In this document: piece after piece, positions 1 to 15,000 of the stretch
How the letters are laid out: each line of letters begins with the position of its first letter
Position numbering within the stretch: the first letter of the stretch is position 1
Position numbers and translations under genes: made by a program
The notes under the pieces: generated by a model
Told to the model about the DNA's origin: nothing
The model's input: the letters and a program-made list of their open reading frames with translations, nothing else
Databases searched by the model: none
Assembly: GCA_036244855.1 (NCBI GenBank)
Contig: BQKZ01002207.1
Coordinates: 1-64,000, forward strand
From: Temnopleurus reevesii
Lineage: Eukaryota; Echinodermata; Echinoidea; Temnopleuroida; Temnopleuridae
Reading direction: 5' to 3'
DNA: 64,000 bases

Positions 1-3000
1 ATTTTTCAAATTATTGAACAAAGGAATATTGCAGTAAGGGAGACTTGTCTTCCTTTGTGATTTTAATCAGGAAGGTAATGTCTGATTGCATATTAGTCAG
101 CAATACCAAGGGAGATCATTATTTATCATTCATGATACAACAAAACATAATTTTCATTCTCAAAGAATAAAGATTGATGTGAAATGGAGCTGCATGATAA
201 CTGCATTTTCTTATATTTGATTAACATCAGTTTTGATAGTGCCGATATATCATCTTCCCTTGAATAACACTTACATTAAATGATGGTTGATTACTGGATG
301 GTCGTCATTCTTCTGGTTGTTTAGGGATAGTTTGGTTTATTTTCATACTTCTGTAGTTGTAGTGGGGATATGATTTCATAATTTTTTAATGATGATATAT
401 TGCATTAATTGTTTGTGAGATGCACTAAAAAGAAATATCAACAATTTTAAATGTGGTTTTAAGGTGACATAATATATAATAACAATGACAAACACATGTT
501 ATCAAATAGTATCTAAATCTCGTGATAATTCAATATATTGTAATACCTAAAGTCCTTATCTGACATTAATAACAGCCTTGAAATATCCATGCAGTCAATG
601 CCAGTAATATCCCAACAGTAAATCTTAGTTGTCACCATATTTTTGAAAACATAATGCATGAAGCAACTTCCTTTGCTGTATCTGTTTTGAATCTTGGGAG
701 AGATATGATATGCTATGATTCACTTTAAGATCCCTGAGGCACCCCGTGTCTAATCCATATGCCCCGGAATATGTTACCCTTCACATACAATATCATTAAA
801 CTATCCTAATCATACGTACCCGGGAACAATTTTGAATCCCCTCCAGAACTAGAGCCTAATATCTGCATTGATATTGTCAATGTCATTAGAACAAATATCG
901 GTGACACGCAAATCATATTTTAAATCTTTGTGCGTTGGTAGGAGCTTGAAACTTGAGCTCCATACACGAAGACTGAAAACTTTAAATCACAAGTCAATGA
1001 ACATGTGCACTTGTGGTTGGTAAACTGAGTTCCTATAATCTTTATGGCCTCATGGATTGTGCAAGTAAGATCATATAACTTGATGATGACATCTGACATC
1101 GCCCCTTGTAAACCTGAATAAAATGTGATTACAGAATGGGAAAACTGTCTTAGGGTAAATGTATACTTTTATTGTCTGTTCATGTTTGAAAGAACACTCA
1201 GATGTTTCAGTTGAATTAGTTTTTATTATGCACTTGCATGTTTATAGACAGAAGAGGAACTCATCAATATGGAACACTTTGCATGAGCCTAATTATGTCC
1301 TGTTTCTATTCATGAAGCTTTCTTACTTTAATTACCCAATAATCACTTTCCTTTTCAGTTCATCTGAAGTAAACCGTTGTCCCACACATGTCCTTGTTCT
1401 GTTCCATACTCTTGCAATGTACATGTATGTATTGTATCTTGCAGATGCTATATCTGATTAATTTCATGGCAATAAAAATCATAATTATATTGATATCCTC
1501 CAAGTCTTACCCGTTTACGCAATGTAAATGTAAAAGGAAGCTGCACAGCAGTGGGGCTTTTGAACAGGATGAAGATTGTTTTAGGCTCAATGCTGTTTTA
1601 TCTTTGTCATTGCTTTATGGCTCGTTGCCAGTTTGGTTTAGTTAACGTCAGTAGAACCTCTGCGTTTAGGATGGAAGTTAGCGATAACAATCATTGCTGG
1701 AATATATACCCGGTTCCTTTTCTAGTCCCAAATAAAGACTGTTCCATCTAAGTTTGGTTTCAATTTTGTAAACTTATTCATACTGCAAAGATTGATTACC
1801 TTTATTCCTGTGATGCTGGGCATGCTGGGATTTTTTTTGCATTTAATCATAGAGAACAAAAGTCAATTTCCCCTCTTTTGAGGCAGATGAATTTGTGATA
1901 TATTTTACCTTGAGTTGATGGTTGTTGGAGAAAACTTCTTGATTATTAATAGGAGTCTTTCATTTTAGGAAAGGACATGATAAGTACTTCAAAAGGAATT
2001 CATTAAAATGATATTGCTGTGAAATATTATTGGAAAATGTGCTCAGAATAAAAATAAAACTTTATGTTACAAACTTCCAGTGTGGATAATGTTGAAAAAA
2101 AAACTTGCCGCATTGAAATCTCCCTATCACTAGAGTAAATTTTCCGGAACTAATGATATTAATATGTAATTAAAGATACATGTGCATTAATCTGCAAAAA
2201 TAGGTCATTTTCTGACATTTCATTAATTTGCATTTGACTTATTGTACAATCTCTAAAGGCATGTTTATTGCAATGTCCATCCCCATACATTGACAAATTT
2301 AAGGCACAAGCATCACACTTAAATGGATCTGAATTCTTGGGATTGTTGTTTTAATTTCCCTGGTACGGCATGGAGTAATCAAAGGTGTCACTTTCATTGA
2401 TGATCTCTTTACCACTGTTCATTCAGCCCAGGTCACTTTCACCCTGATATCGACTTCAAAGCGTCATAGTGCCATCTGTAGTTCAGGGTTTTACAACTCA
2501 AAGTCAGGATGCAGTCACTGTGAAAAATGTCATTAAAATAATTTTTGCTAGGAAGATTAGTAAAAAGTTAATTGATGAGATTTTTGGAGCTTAATTGAGA
2601 CTGGTCCCCAGTTTATTGCTCTTATTGAATATAAATCCCACCTAGGAATAATTTAGGCTATATTTTTGTATAAAACCATGTGAATGCACCTTGGTGAATT
2701 TGGTAAGATACATTTGCCTGCTTTAAAAACTATGTGAAAATGTTTGATGCGATCCTATTATGACACATTATTCCTATATTTATGTCTATCGTATGTTTAA
2801 TCTACAAGTTCATGTAAAGTATAATTCAATTCTGAAGTAAATTTCACACTCTCCCAATGACTGGATTTAGCCTGCTGTCATTCAATATCAATATTTGAAG
2901 CCTGCTGTATTTAATCCTACTGTATTTAAAATTGTAATAATCCTGCTGTATCATGTAATAATGAGATTAAAGTTCTAAGCACATTATAGACTAAAATATT

Positions 3001-4279
3001 CACAATGGAAATGTACTGACACTATATCTGTAGATTCTTCTCTTAACCATTATTTTTTATGAATGAAAAGCAATGAGTACAATGAATAAAGCCTACATGT
3101 AAGTAGTTTCTTTTGTGTACATTAGTTTCACTTTTTTAAAGATGGCTTAATGTCTCTCATTTTTTAATTCCAAATCATACATTTTTATATCAACATATGA
3201 TATGTATTAGGAATTGAACCAAATGTCATGTAGATGTAAAATTCTTTAATGATACATCTGCATTCATGCATCTCTTTTACAACAAATTGTGCCCATTAAT
3301 TGGAGCCCTCAAGATAGCTCAATATTATCAAAGCAGGCTGCAAAGGAAATGACACCAAACACAAAGCTTCTGTAAGCATATGGAAATGTTTATATAATAT
3401 AGGCACAATAGATTGCTCACACCAAATATTCTGTAGATCTGTACCTTTGACATGGCTTTTACAAACTTCTGATAAACAAATATTGTGCCTGTTAAATTTG
3501 TAGAATATGAACTTTCTTGTCGCTGTAACTTCATGTCGGGGGATGGAAATAAGCAAATGTAAAAAGTAAAAAGAAGACATTACAATTCAAAACAAGAAGG
3601 ACAACAAAATATTAAAATGATTAAGACAATATGTATAAAAATAATAGAATTACCTTTGATATTAGTATCCCATTTCATGCTGAATTTTCCATTCCATTTT
3701 ATCTTGAATCTCTTTTACATCTCATCTGCACGTAGATAAAGTTTTAGAAACACAAAGAGATATATTGTTCTGTGTAGGAATTTGTCATCCGTCTGTATAA
3801 ACTCGATATGTTTTGTTGTATTTGTTGGAAAAGGATTAAAACTCTTGTTAGCATGTCTACAATCTGACACAACTAGAGCATTCATCGAAAGTTTGTTCTC
3901 TTCACATGGACATTGTAATTCTCTACACAATGCATTTTAAAGGCATCGGGTTTTCTCTGTTGAAACACAAAAAGCTGTAGAATCAACATATTGTGATTTA
4001 GAACCAACCTCACACTGGATGAAATCCGTTTGAAGAGGATTTCCTTTCACACATGGATTTTGACTATGAATAGATGAGCCTTAGCGTGTCTATTTGAATA
4101 GTGAATCAGTGCAAGTGTGAGGGGGCACGATTGAGAGAATTTTGCTCTACCATGGATGTAGCATACAGCCTCGGGGTGCAAATCATGGATCTTTTATTGG
4201 ATATATTTCATTGATCTGATTTTTGTGACTTGTATGAGCACATGATTAAATACTGTAATTTGTATTCCATACTTTTCAT

Positions 4280-4539
4280 GCATTTTATGCACTATATTAC
4301 AGTGTTTGTCATTCCAGCACTGATTGTTTTGTTGTTCTAGAAGCAAATTTGAGCCAGATGTGAAAGCCATGACTGTTAATTCTCCATCTCTTACCAGTGT
4401 TCATCCCATACATTTTATGTACATGTACTGTATTACAGCCTTTGTAATTCCAGCATTGATCTTTGTTTTGTTGTTTTGGAGCAAATTAGAAGTAAAGAGG
4501 TGAAAGCCATGACTGTTTATACTCCGTCTTCTTTCCAGT
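4280..4539 (+). repeat. Diverged tandem duplication, two units of about 125 bp
   Basis: Units 4280-4398 and 4410-4539 share CATTTTATG, TATTACAG, ATTCCAGCA, TTTTGTTGTT, GAAAGCCATGACTGTT and a TTxCCAGT end in the same order. No coding potential is evident. Confidence 0.7.
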
Positions 4540-5099
4540 TGAGGATCTCATTGCATTTTCTGTATATTGCTAATAAGTGTAGTTGTATCGTGCACATCAA
4601 TTGGTAATATGCTGCACATCTGTCATGGTTTCTGTAGGCCAATGACCAAACCTAACTTTGTTGTCTCACCTTAATGACTTGTTGTGAATGATTGAGTATA
4701 TACCAGCCAGGTAACGAATTTGATTTTGAGCTTGACATTTTGGCTAACTTGCTTCAACATGGCTTAGGTACAGTTTCCTTTGAAATTGGTTGTATCAAAA
4801 TTTGAGATGAAATGGGACTAGAGGCTGTGTTGGAAGTAAAATAGACGGAACTGTATTAAAAACCATGCCCTCAATATCGAGATTGGAGTCTACAAGTGTC
4901 TATTTCTTGAAATCTTGCACAGATTGTGAATGTGCCACTGGCATCTGTCTTGCTCTCGCTTTCAATTTGGCTAGCCTTCAATTTTGAGGATTGTGTAGAA
5001 ATTAACTTTTTTTTCAATTTTTAGGGGCTGTGCTCTTTTTTTAACAATATCAGCTTTTATAATGACTTTCATAAAAGAACTATATTAACCCTGTGTATT

Positions 5100-5421
5100 T
5101 TGTTGAGTGTTATCAGTAAACAGAATAAAGACATACATTTACAAGCCTCCCAAGATATTATGTACTTCTACATTCAATGAATTACACTTTTGCATCTTTT
5201 GAGAGAGTGAAGTTCAATTTTCAATTCCAAGCGAATTGTGTTTCAGATTTTGAAGGCCATCACGATTTATTCCTTGAAATTTTCTGCAGAGTGCCAGATT
5301 CACAGACTGTGGAATTATACTTAAGGTGTTAGCTTCCGTCATTAGAGACTATAATATCCTTTGTTGAGAGTGTTATCAGTAAACAGAATAAAGACACGTT
5401 TACAAGCCTCTCAAGATATTC
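5100..5421 (+). repeat. Direct repeat pair of about 60 bp
   Basis: 5100-5159 and 5360-5421 share GTTATCAGTAAACAGAATAA, AGACA and TTTACAAGCCTC, then CAAGATATT. The spacer is about 200 bases. Confidence 0.75.
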
Positions 5422-8400
5422 TGTTTGATTATCTAATGGCTTTATGACCTTTGTCAATTTTGGTATCAGAGTCAAGTAATTTGTACTTCTGAAATCTATG
5501 CCTACCCTCTTGGTTTTAGTTATCTTTCTACAAGTTGACATTCTTTGCACTATACACAATCTTAGCACCGTATCATCCTCCTGCGGTCATTGAAGTGTCA
5601 ATAGACACCTCCCCCTCTATCTTGGCACACCTGGCGTCTTGATATCATGAACCACTAACACCATCGTTCGTCTCGAGACGTCATACCAAGGATCTATCAC
5701 CAGGCTTCTACAAAACCGACTTCCTTAGCTACCTTTACCACCTACATGCATGTGACTCCATGTACCTGCAGTACAGTAGGCTCTATTAAAGAAATTTAGT
5801 CGTTTTGTGTTTTTGTAATTTCTGGAAAGGAAGATATAATGCTGTTCAGGGATATATTATTTGAAAAATACACCTTGTGGGCCAATCAGAATTAATATTT
5901 CACTTGATGATTTATCTATAAGTAGGGTCTAGTTGGTTTGCAATCGGTAGCAACTTTCTTGCAACACCTCAATAAAGCTTGTTATGTTACACGTTGGAGC
6001 GGATATAGTTAGTTACCACTTATTGATTCATGAAAAGTCTTCAATCATTTCTTTGAGAAGGGACATGACATGATGAGAGGTATCATTTAAAATCTAGAAA
6101 AGATTGTTCTGAGAGTATCCAATCAAATGATTGTTTTTCAATCCCTTTATTTTGAACTGCTTTGAACCCAAATCAAAGGAAGTATCACAGTCATGGAATT
6201 GTTTCAGTCAGACAGGTTGTAATCATAATCGATATTGAATTCCGGTGAAGACGTCTAATTACTTCCAGATTAGGAAGTAATTGTTGGTCATCTTGTTCAT
6301 TAATAGCTCGCTGGGTCAGTTGTACTGTCATGGATAATACTTTCCTGAACTGCATACTTTGTTTGGAGCATTTGAATTTGATCAGATTGTAGGGGGTTTG
6401 TTGGTGTTAGCTTTGTGAAGAAGTCCACATAAAAAAAATTGTCACATGGTGGATTATCTTTGTTTTGTTCTTGAGAGGTACAGTATATGTAGTTTGATAG
6501 ACACGTTTTGAGTTTTTTTTTATTGAAAACAGCTCTGCAATAATTGACATTGTTATATATTTAAAAAGGTTGCATTATCTAAGGAAGGATACGTAGCAAG
6601 TACATGATCGATATATTATTAGAAGAGTATTGATTTGCTGTGCTTATCTTGTTTCTTTGCTGTTTATGATTATGTGATAATGAAGTTTTGTTTTTGTTCC
6701 TGCAATTCATATCAAACCATGTTAAACACTTTAACCTGGCATAATTTTGATAATTGTCAAACTCAAGACTTTTTGTTAAAATGGAACAAGATCTACCCCA
6801 TAAAAAGCCTCATTTCATGATTCAATGACCTACTGCTGAGCCTCAAATGGGATCATGAATATCCTAGGGGTCAACTCAGATGTGATGGTCCCATATATTG
6901 TGGAGATATGATGTTATAAATATATGATTTATGACAGCACAAACGACAGCACAAACTGTGCTGAACTCACTCTGACTAAGGTTAGGAATTTTCTGGGGCT
7001 ATTATTCAAAGGAATGGAAATCAGTGAAAGGATAAAGGGTCCTCTCTGAAAGTGTTGTACTTGTGAATGAGTGAGCATTGTGTGAAATTTTTCCGGACAA
7101 GTGAATTCATTTGGATTCTCTATCCTTTTATGCTTGGATAAATTGCCATTGATATTGTCTGGTCTTGATTCGTCCAAGTTGCCTATGATAATGCTCAGCT
7201 TTCCAAGGATGGAAGGAAATGGCTATTTTTTAACCATCGATCTTCCTGGAGGAATCATAAATATGAGGCCTTTGCTCAATGCCATTTAATAATTCTCTGC
7301 TGAACAATATAAATTGTTGGTCCAAGGCATAAAGCCATGCGAAAATATCAAAGTTGATGGATGCAGGCTGTAGTTCTGTGGTTGAAGCTTAATTTTCCCC
7401 AGGTGTTGGACTAAAAATTTTGGAGGCTACCACGGGAAGACTGCTGTTCATTGTACCTTTCATTGCAGGGCACAGATGCTCTATTAACTCTCTACACTGC
7501 ACTCATCAATGAGATGCGACTGTCTCGAATGATAAGCCTCCAGGTGTTGAAAATGTCATTTTTAATCACCTAGATCTTCTCTGCAAACACCCTAATGTGC
7601 TTTTTGCTGGACACACCATCCATATCTCCATTTTATCATCGAGGTACATTAGTTTATGCTTCATACTGTCCATTCTCCTCACTTGAGGACAGAGGAAGGC
7701 AATGAAAATCACTCTATTTGGCTGAGGATGACGAAGAGGCGATTTTAGGATTAATAAAATGACCTTAGAGAAGGGAAGCTTATGTTTGGTCTAGTTCATG
7801 ATCTAGGCGTAAACTCACTTGATGGACTTTCAAGTAAGCTGCCTGGCCAAAGTGGAGATCTTCTCATTATTGGATGTGTCATTTATTCTGGAGTCATTGT
7901 TTTTGTGCCATTCTCAGCAGCATGTACATGGATTTAGGTATTTGATGGAATTTTTCTTTTATTTTGATTTGTTTGTGAATACATTCCTGATACTTCTAGT
8001 AAGTAGTCAACTTGGAACTCTTAGGATCCATAAAGGAAGTGCTTGAAACTGGAAATCTCATGCATGTGTTGATAGTTCAGAAATTTGGAATACCACTTGG
8101 GAACTACACATTCATTTACAGTCCCATTTTTAAGTGATGTGCCTCTAAATTATCTGTATGGTAATGGCATAGTTTGCAAACATATTGTGGATTCCTACAG
8201 GAGTGGCTATTACAGTATCAGCAGATCTCAATTTTCACGGGATAAACTTATATTTAGAATAGAAACAAGAATAGGAAACCTTGCTACATGTACATGGTGT
8301 GTTGTCAGAATCTTCAAATTCAAAGCAAGTTAGAGGAAATTGATATAAATACCTGTTTATAAGTGCCTTTTGGTAAATCTCTTTTGAGAAAGCCTTTAAT

Positions 8401-9013
8401 CTGATTCTTGCTAAAGCAAGGGTAATCACTATATTGTGATGTATCCATTATTTAGCTTTGCAAATGCTCATCTTTATACATTGGAAAGTATTTTTGCCTT
8501 CATGTGATTCTTCAGGGGAAATATTTTGAAAGTGAAAGGATATAAGTTATCTTAGTGGTCAACCAGTGGACTGATTTCTCATTCTGAACCAGGATATCGT
8601 TTATACACATAGATATCGTCAACACCTTACAATCCACAGTCAGGGCTGCCCGTGATCATGATTGTTTATAAACATGAGCTCTTGATAGTCTTGTTGAAGG
8701 AAGGATACTTTTCAGCGTTTTTGTGTCTTGGGGATCTTTGGAATTCCCCATTTTCTTACATTCATTGGATTAATTGATTGACTGGGAATCAACAATAAAG
8801 TGAGTGATTCTGCTCTTCAAAGTTTATCTTGGTGTGGTTGACTTTCCTATGGAACTTGGACAAGAATCTTGGATGGCATACTGAAGTATTCTGTGACTAA
8901 CCAGTCACAGACAATTGCAAAAGCAATATTCTACATTTAGAACCTCCCCCGCACCAGGCATAGAAGGATTTTTTTCATTTTATGAGGACCTCCACCCCCA
9001 CCCCTTCACTAAG

Positions 9014-9095
9014 ATGCCGCTACGATTGAAGAAAGGATGGAATTGGCGTACAACCAAGCTTTCGCTCTGGATGCTTGACATTCTACGTATCGATG
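9014..9095 (+). CDS. GRIP1: Candidate first coding exon of the GRIP gene (N-terminal 27 residues)
   Basis: ATG at 9014 opens a short basic, tryptophan-containing peptide beginning [12 protein letters not shown] and ending in ILRID, followed by a donor (GATG then GTAAAT at 9096). The donor leaves one base, G. The next exon begins with AT, so the junction codon becomes GAT (Asp) and the frame is correct. The segment has more CpG and G+C than its surroundings. Mammalian GRIP N-termini also have a short basic leader before the conserved IPEE motif. The frame is open upstream to 8915, and a C-rich tract ending in AAG precedes the ATG, so it could instead be an internal exon. No promoter was recognised. 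This is inference from phase and composition only. Confidence 0.42.
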
Positions 9096-12000
9096 GTAAA
9101 TATGCACCTAGTATTCCAAGTATGTTGATACTAATCAGATCCTCATCTAATAACCAATTATTTTGTAATCCAAATTAAGACTGAAATAAGAATTTGTTTT
9201 TGTTATTTTCACAGTTGACTCATTTGTGGTCTCAGTATATTTTGCAGGCTGTAGTGGAAGTTGCTGTATTATTTTTTCTATTGATTTACACTTTGATAAT
9301 TAAAAGTTTATGTCCTCTAAAGTTTTCAATCATTATTTCACATTTGGCAGTCTTCTGATGGCAAACATAGTTAAACATTGTGATCACATGTCAAGTTTAT
9401 TTATTATTTAAATCCATTATATGGAACAATCTTGATAGTATTTTCATATAAAATTGTTTAATACAATGGTTTAGCCATATAAATCTTCATCATGGTCACT
9501 CATCATCCCCTATATATATATATATATATATACATTGTTAATGACTAAATAAAGAAACTTTTAATAGCACCATGATACAGGAAGACAGTGAAAATTGATG
9601 TCTATTTCTATGGCCTAATTTATTGTGAAAAAGTCCAGCATGTCCTTCCCAATGATTTGATCTGTGTAGTCACAGGAAACGCACGATGGTCTGTTCATCA
9701 TACAACCGCACGGTGATAGCTTTAGACAAGTCACTTCTAAAACTATCTACATCACTTCTTATCTGAGTGAACTCATCACCATTATTTCTTTGTTCAAGTG
9801 TAAGAGACCGAATCCCGTCATCAGACTATTTGTAGCTATTTTTATTTTTTTCCTCAGAATCTATTCTTCACCAAAATAGAAGTGTGAATTTCTTCATTAG
9901 TTTTTACCACTGTCAATATATGTCTGTAGTATTTAAATTAGTTCTAAGTGACCCAGAAAATGGAACACCAGTACACCATGAATATAATGGTTTATTCATA
10001 TAGCTTCTTTTAATAATTCACATATCTTTATGGGGCAGCACATGCATGTACATGTACATGTGTCAGTGTGATCTGTTTTGTGACAGGAACAGAAATGTTG
10101 AAGCTAGAAGTCTTGATGTACAAATGTGCACACCTACGTAACAAAAGTTAAGTGCCCCCTTAAATGAAACAACCTTGCACCTGATAAAACCAAATGCATT
10201 TACCAAATATATAAAGGAGAAATATTTGACTAAGAACCTGATCATTATTATTGTGTAACCATTTGCAGTTTGATGTGGATAATGCTTTAATTGGAAATAT
10301 TTTCAAAATTGTCATAGCTTGTCACATGTGTACATTTAAAAACATTAATTTTCCACACAAATTGCCAAAACTTATCTTCTTTTTTTCCTTTCTGTTTGCA
10401 ATGGAGATTCAATAGGTAACATTGTACTCAATTAGATTGTTGAGGAAAGAAAATTAGCAGGGAATAATTTCCCTGGTATCTCATCACAATTTGCTATGCA
10501 TTTGTGCATGATTGCTCCACAAATTATTTTTTGTATATAGCAAATTTTTCCACATAGAACTGTGCAGTAATGTGTTGGAACTGTTTCCTCAACATCTAAA
10601 ACTGCTAATAAAATTTGAAAAGTAAAATAATTCCCTGCTTTGACATTCTGATATTACCAATTTGAGGAAGGTATAAACATAAATAAATCTACATCCTACT
10701 GGACTTTATATACTCTAATTGTCATGTGAAAATTATGTTCCCTCTTAAAATGGATACACCATAGCCATACACACTTTGTAAATAAACATACAGTAGGATG
10801 GGTATCGTTATACTGTTTATGATTTATTTGTCTTGCACAATGTTCGTTAACATTCACAGACAAGAAACTAGTAGACCATTGATTTAAGGATCTATTCATG
10901 GATGGTGTAACTTGATAGGATCCATTATCTTCGTTTGATCGAGGTCATTCAAGAGAGTGCAATACCCAAGTTGCAAGAGAGTGCAATATTCAAGTTGTAA
11001 GCCTCTTTTTTGTTCTGCCTCTCCAATATTGTTAACTGTTAAATATTCATAATTTGTAATGCTTATTAATTAGCATATTTTTTTACATATCTAAAAGAAT
11101 TTTTGAATTTTTTCCAAAGTTTTAAAAACTGTACAATGAAACAAAATAGTAAAAACAAACAAACAAACAAAACAGTTCTGTGAACATGTCTGCAAGAGTG
11201 TTCATTGACTGACACAACCAGCAAAGATCATTTTATAAACATGGATGTAGTTATGAAACACACTTCATTTATAGATGAAATATGGATGAAGTTGAGTTGT
11301 TAGCAAATTTCTGAAATAGTTCTGTTATTCATAATTCCATTGATGTGCATGAGCTGAAATCGTAATTAATCTAGAAATACATGTACTGTCAAACTGTAAA
11401 AATAATACCACGTTAAGATGTCAAACTGGTTTTAAATCATGAAAATATCTATACAGTATTTACTCACAACAATCATTTTCCACAGAGATGCCTGAATTTA
11501 AAAAATATCAGAGCCCTGGGTATTGTTGGAAATCTTTTCAAGTTGTTACAGTTGCTTGCATGCTAAATTGACCCCATTGAAGACCAGTTCATATTTTGGT
11601 TGTTTGCTTCTTTGAATCCACATATTTCTGCCACATGCTGCTTTAGACTCAGTTTGATGTGTTTAACACATGCTGGAGATAAGGTGGCAAAAGTACAGTC
11701 TAGTTCAAGTTCAGAATTCAGGTATAAGGTATTTAACACTGGTACCTGAAGTTTGGAAGAGTCCCGAGGACGCTGCAAGAATTTCAGCGACATGTACTTG
11801 TACAGTACACATTGTTGCGATGATCTACAATTGTACTGTTACATGTTCATCTGCCCAACTCAACGTAGGTCAATACAAGTTACTGAAAACATTTTTAATC
11901 CCAAGAAATGATTCAATATTACTGGAAAAACTGAAAACAACAGGAAAATATCAATAGATACTATGATTTCATCAGAAAATAGGGCCTATTAATATAACAA

Positions 12001-15000
12001 TATATTTTCATTATTTTTTGTTGTTTTCTTGATGAGTGGAGAAAAGTAATATTCTGCATATTCATATACCATTACACATTTTCAGTTTAAAACACAAATT
12101 GACACTTGATATAATATTTTACTGTAATTTAGAGAATTCTTTTAGATGACCAGCTTAGATATGAATAATCAAATGACCAGAAATTTTTTATGAATAATTT
12201 AATAATTTGCATTTATGCAAGCTAACATTTCCCCTTGTGACTTGAAGACTCCTGTGACTTCTTTGAAACATTCAAGAGTTACTCTTTGAGTCTGTTATTG
12301 TTTTGTTCCTTTATCTATGAACCATATCTGTTATAATGATCCAGATTACTATCAGATTGAGATGAATGCAATGTGAGGTATCATTGGCATTCATCAGTTC
12401 ATTCCTTGTCACAGCCAAACTCTACTCATGATCACTTATCCTTTCAGGCCTCACATAATCGAATCATGGCATCTTGCCGCTAAAACCTGGCGAGTCAATA
12501 TCATGATCTAACATCAATGAATCCCTTTCAAATGGCCCTTGATTCCTGTTTCTGCTCTCTCCTTCCTTCTACCCGATCCACGTTTTTAAACAAACTCTCT
12601 TCCAAGATAAAATTTAGCAGCTTATTGTGGGATTATAGTCGTAACGGTCACATCTCACGATCTATGCGAAATATAAGATCTTAGACACATTGGATCGGAG
12701 TTTCCTGAGTGTGTGGGTGATGATGTGACGATTAAACGAAGAGATTGTTGAATAGAGATGATATGCAATCATCGATGTGAGATGGATGCGTATGTGCCGT
12801 ATATGAGGAGGCGTCATCAGAGATTTAGGGCCAGATTGAAGCTCGGGAAGGAGCAGAGACTTCCCACCATCAGAGGTATGTTTTTCATAATGTGTTGCCC
12901 CTTTCTCTGAGTCATTTGAATAGGAACCAGATATTTGGTATAAATGAGAAAATGTTGAATTTGCTTTCACTTGATAATATATTTTGCATTTTTCTTATAA
13001 ATTCTCAAGAAAAATTGTAATTTCTGTTGATTAAGAATAAGATTCCACAGAATTTATACAACAATTATGCCTTTTAAAATAAAATATGATGAATCACAGG
13101 TGGCGGTGTTCTTTCCAAAGTTTTGAATAGGCGATGTTCGCAACACCCCTATCCATAGTATAAAGGGTACTGCTTCAACTTCGAGCTTTTCAGTGGTCCA
13201 AACATGTCTAGCTCACAAATTGAAATTCAGAATGATGATTTTTTTAATGAGAGTCTAAACAAGTCTAGGGATAGAAGTTTATAATTAATATCTGTGGTTT
13301 ATTACATGCACATGTTGACTGCCTTTGCTGATCAATATATATTGTGGCTTGGATATTTTGTTTTTCATAAGAATAGGTTGTTATTTTTGTCTAAACATGT
13401 ATCAGTTGTTGAACCAAAGATGATTCATGAATTGTATTTGGTTGACTTCCGACCCACACAGTAACAGTTTGTACATTTAGACGTCAGGTAGTCTGGTGGT
13501 TTTTGCCCCAAGAAGAATGAAAGAAGAGAGTAACTCTGTAACTCTGCTGGACAAAAGAGTAAAGTAACCATGAAATAGTAAATTTTGAGGATTTCGGGCT
13601 GACATAAAAAAAATTATGTACTAGATTATAATGCATGGGTAGTAGTATTCCCTCTTTGACAAATGAAAATCAGAAAAGTGTATCTGAGGTTTGAAAAAGA
13701 AGAAGAAGAAGAAGAAAAATAATCTTTATGGACTGTTAATTGAAAGTTCACTCAATTTTCACTGTTGATCATTGATTTATATAATTTATAAAATACTCTC
13801 AGTCCAAAATTATCTGAATATTCTTTATTATTATATTTTCAAGATTTGGAAGCTACCTTCAGAGTATACATCATGAATATGTTGTTCAAGCTACAAGTCA
13901 GAGTACTTGAGTGTTCAAGTCTATTCTATAAATCAGGAAATGATGATAACCATTATGACTTCTTTTCCCTTTGTCTAAAAAATTATGCATTTGGGAGGTT
14001 ATAAGCATCAAACAGACACAGTATTACAGACATGATGCAATTCTATATAATGATAATGGAATCGGGGTTGTTTGTAAATTGTGCTTGCAAACCCTTGCAG
14101 TTAAATGACCTGTACAGCTTTTTACAATGTTTCTTAATTGTGCTAATGGGATTATTTAGTGCAAGCAAACATTTGAACTGGGAGAATAGCTTTGGATAAT
14201 TATATAATATTGGATGGCAATAAATGGAATACCAGGGAATATTGCACGAGTTAGGGCAATATTGCATGAATCGAAGATGAGTGTAATATTGGCCCTAACG
14301 AGTGCAATATTCCCGGTATTTCATGAAATGAAGCCATCCAATATAATTATTATTATCTTTACATATACCAGAAGGCAGGTCACTGCTTTGCGCAAGCATA
14401 AAATTGAAGCCGTACAATATGGCTTAATATTGTACGGCTTAAAACTCCCATATAGATAATAATTATGATTATTGCATTTCATCTGCTCAAGTTCAACAAA
14501 CTCTGATAGAAAAATGCAAATAGGGTAATTTTGTATTCTGTAAACTATAGAAAAAAGCTTTTCCTGGGTTTTATGGTAATAACACCTAACAGGTAAGCTA
14601 CAATCCTGACATGTTCTGTAGTAACCAAAGTTTAATTCACTTTTCTATTAAGAAAGAATTTGTAATGTTTCATAAATTTTTGCATAATGATTGAATAGAA
14701 GAACTGAAAATCTTACATAATTACGTCTGTGTTTTGTAGACGTAAAGGAGCAATGATTGCATTCCATTAGGGGCCTTCATAAGCTGAATTGACTCTTCCT
14801 GTATAAGTAGCATTGCTTTTCTTGAATGAAGACCAAACATCTTCTTTTTGTATTCTGCATTCCTATAAACTGGAGCTGAAATTCAGTTGGACCAACAACG
14901 AGTGTAATTTATTGAAGGAAGAAATCCTTATTAGGGAGGTGCAATATTGTTCCATCCCAAATATAAACTGCAGTCCAAGATCATTACAGTATTCAAACCT

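Larger units (their letters stand above)
1..9013. other. No recognisable gene: 5' flank or upstream intron
   Basis: A+T-rich with scattered stop codons on both strands. Apart from the local duplications at 4280-4539 and 5100-5421, no exon, RNA gene or element was recognised. The short open frames lack family motifs and splice context. Confidence 0.6.
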
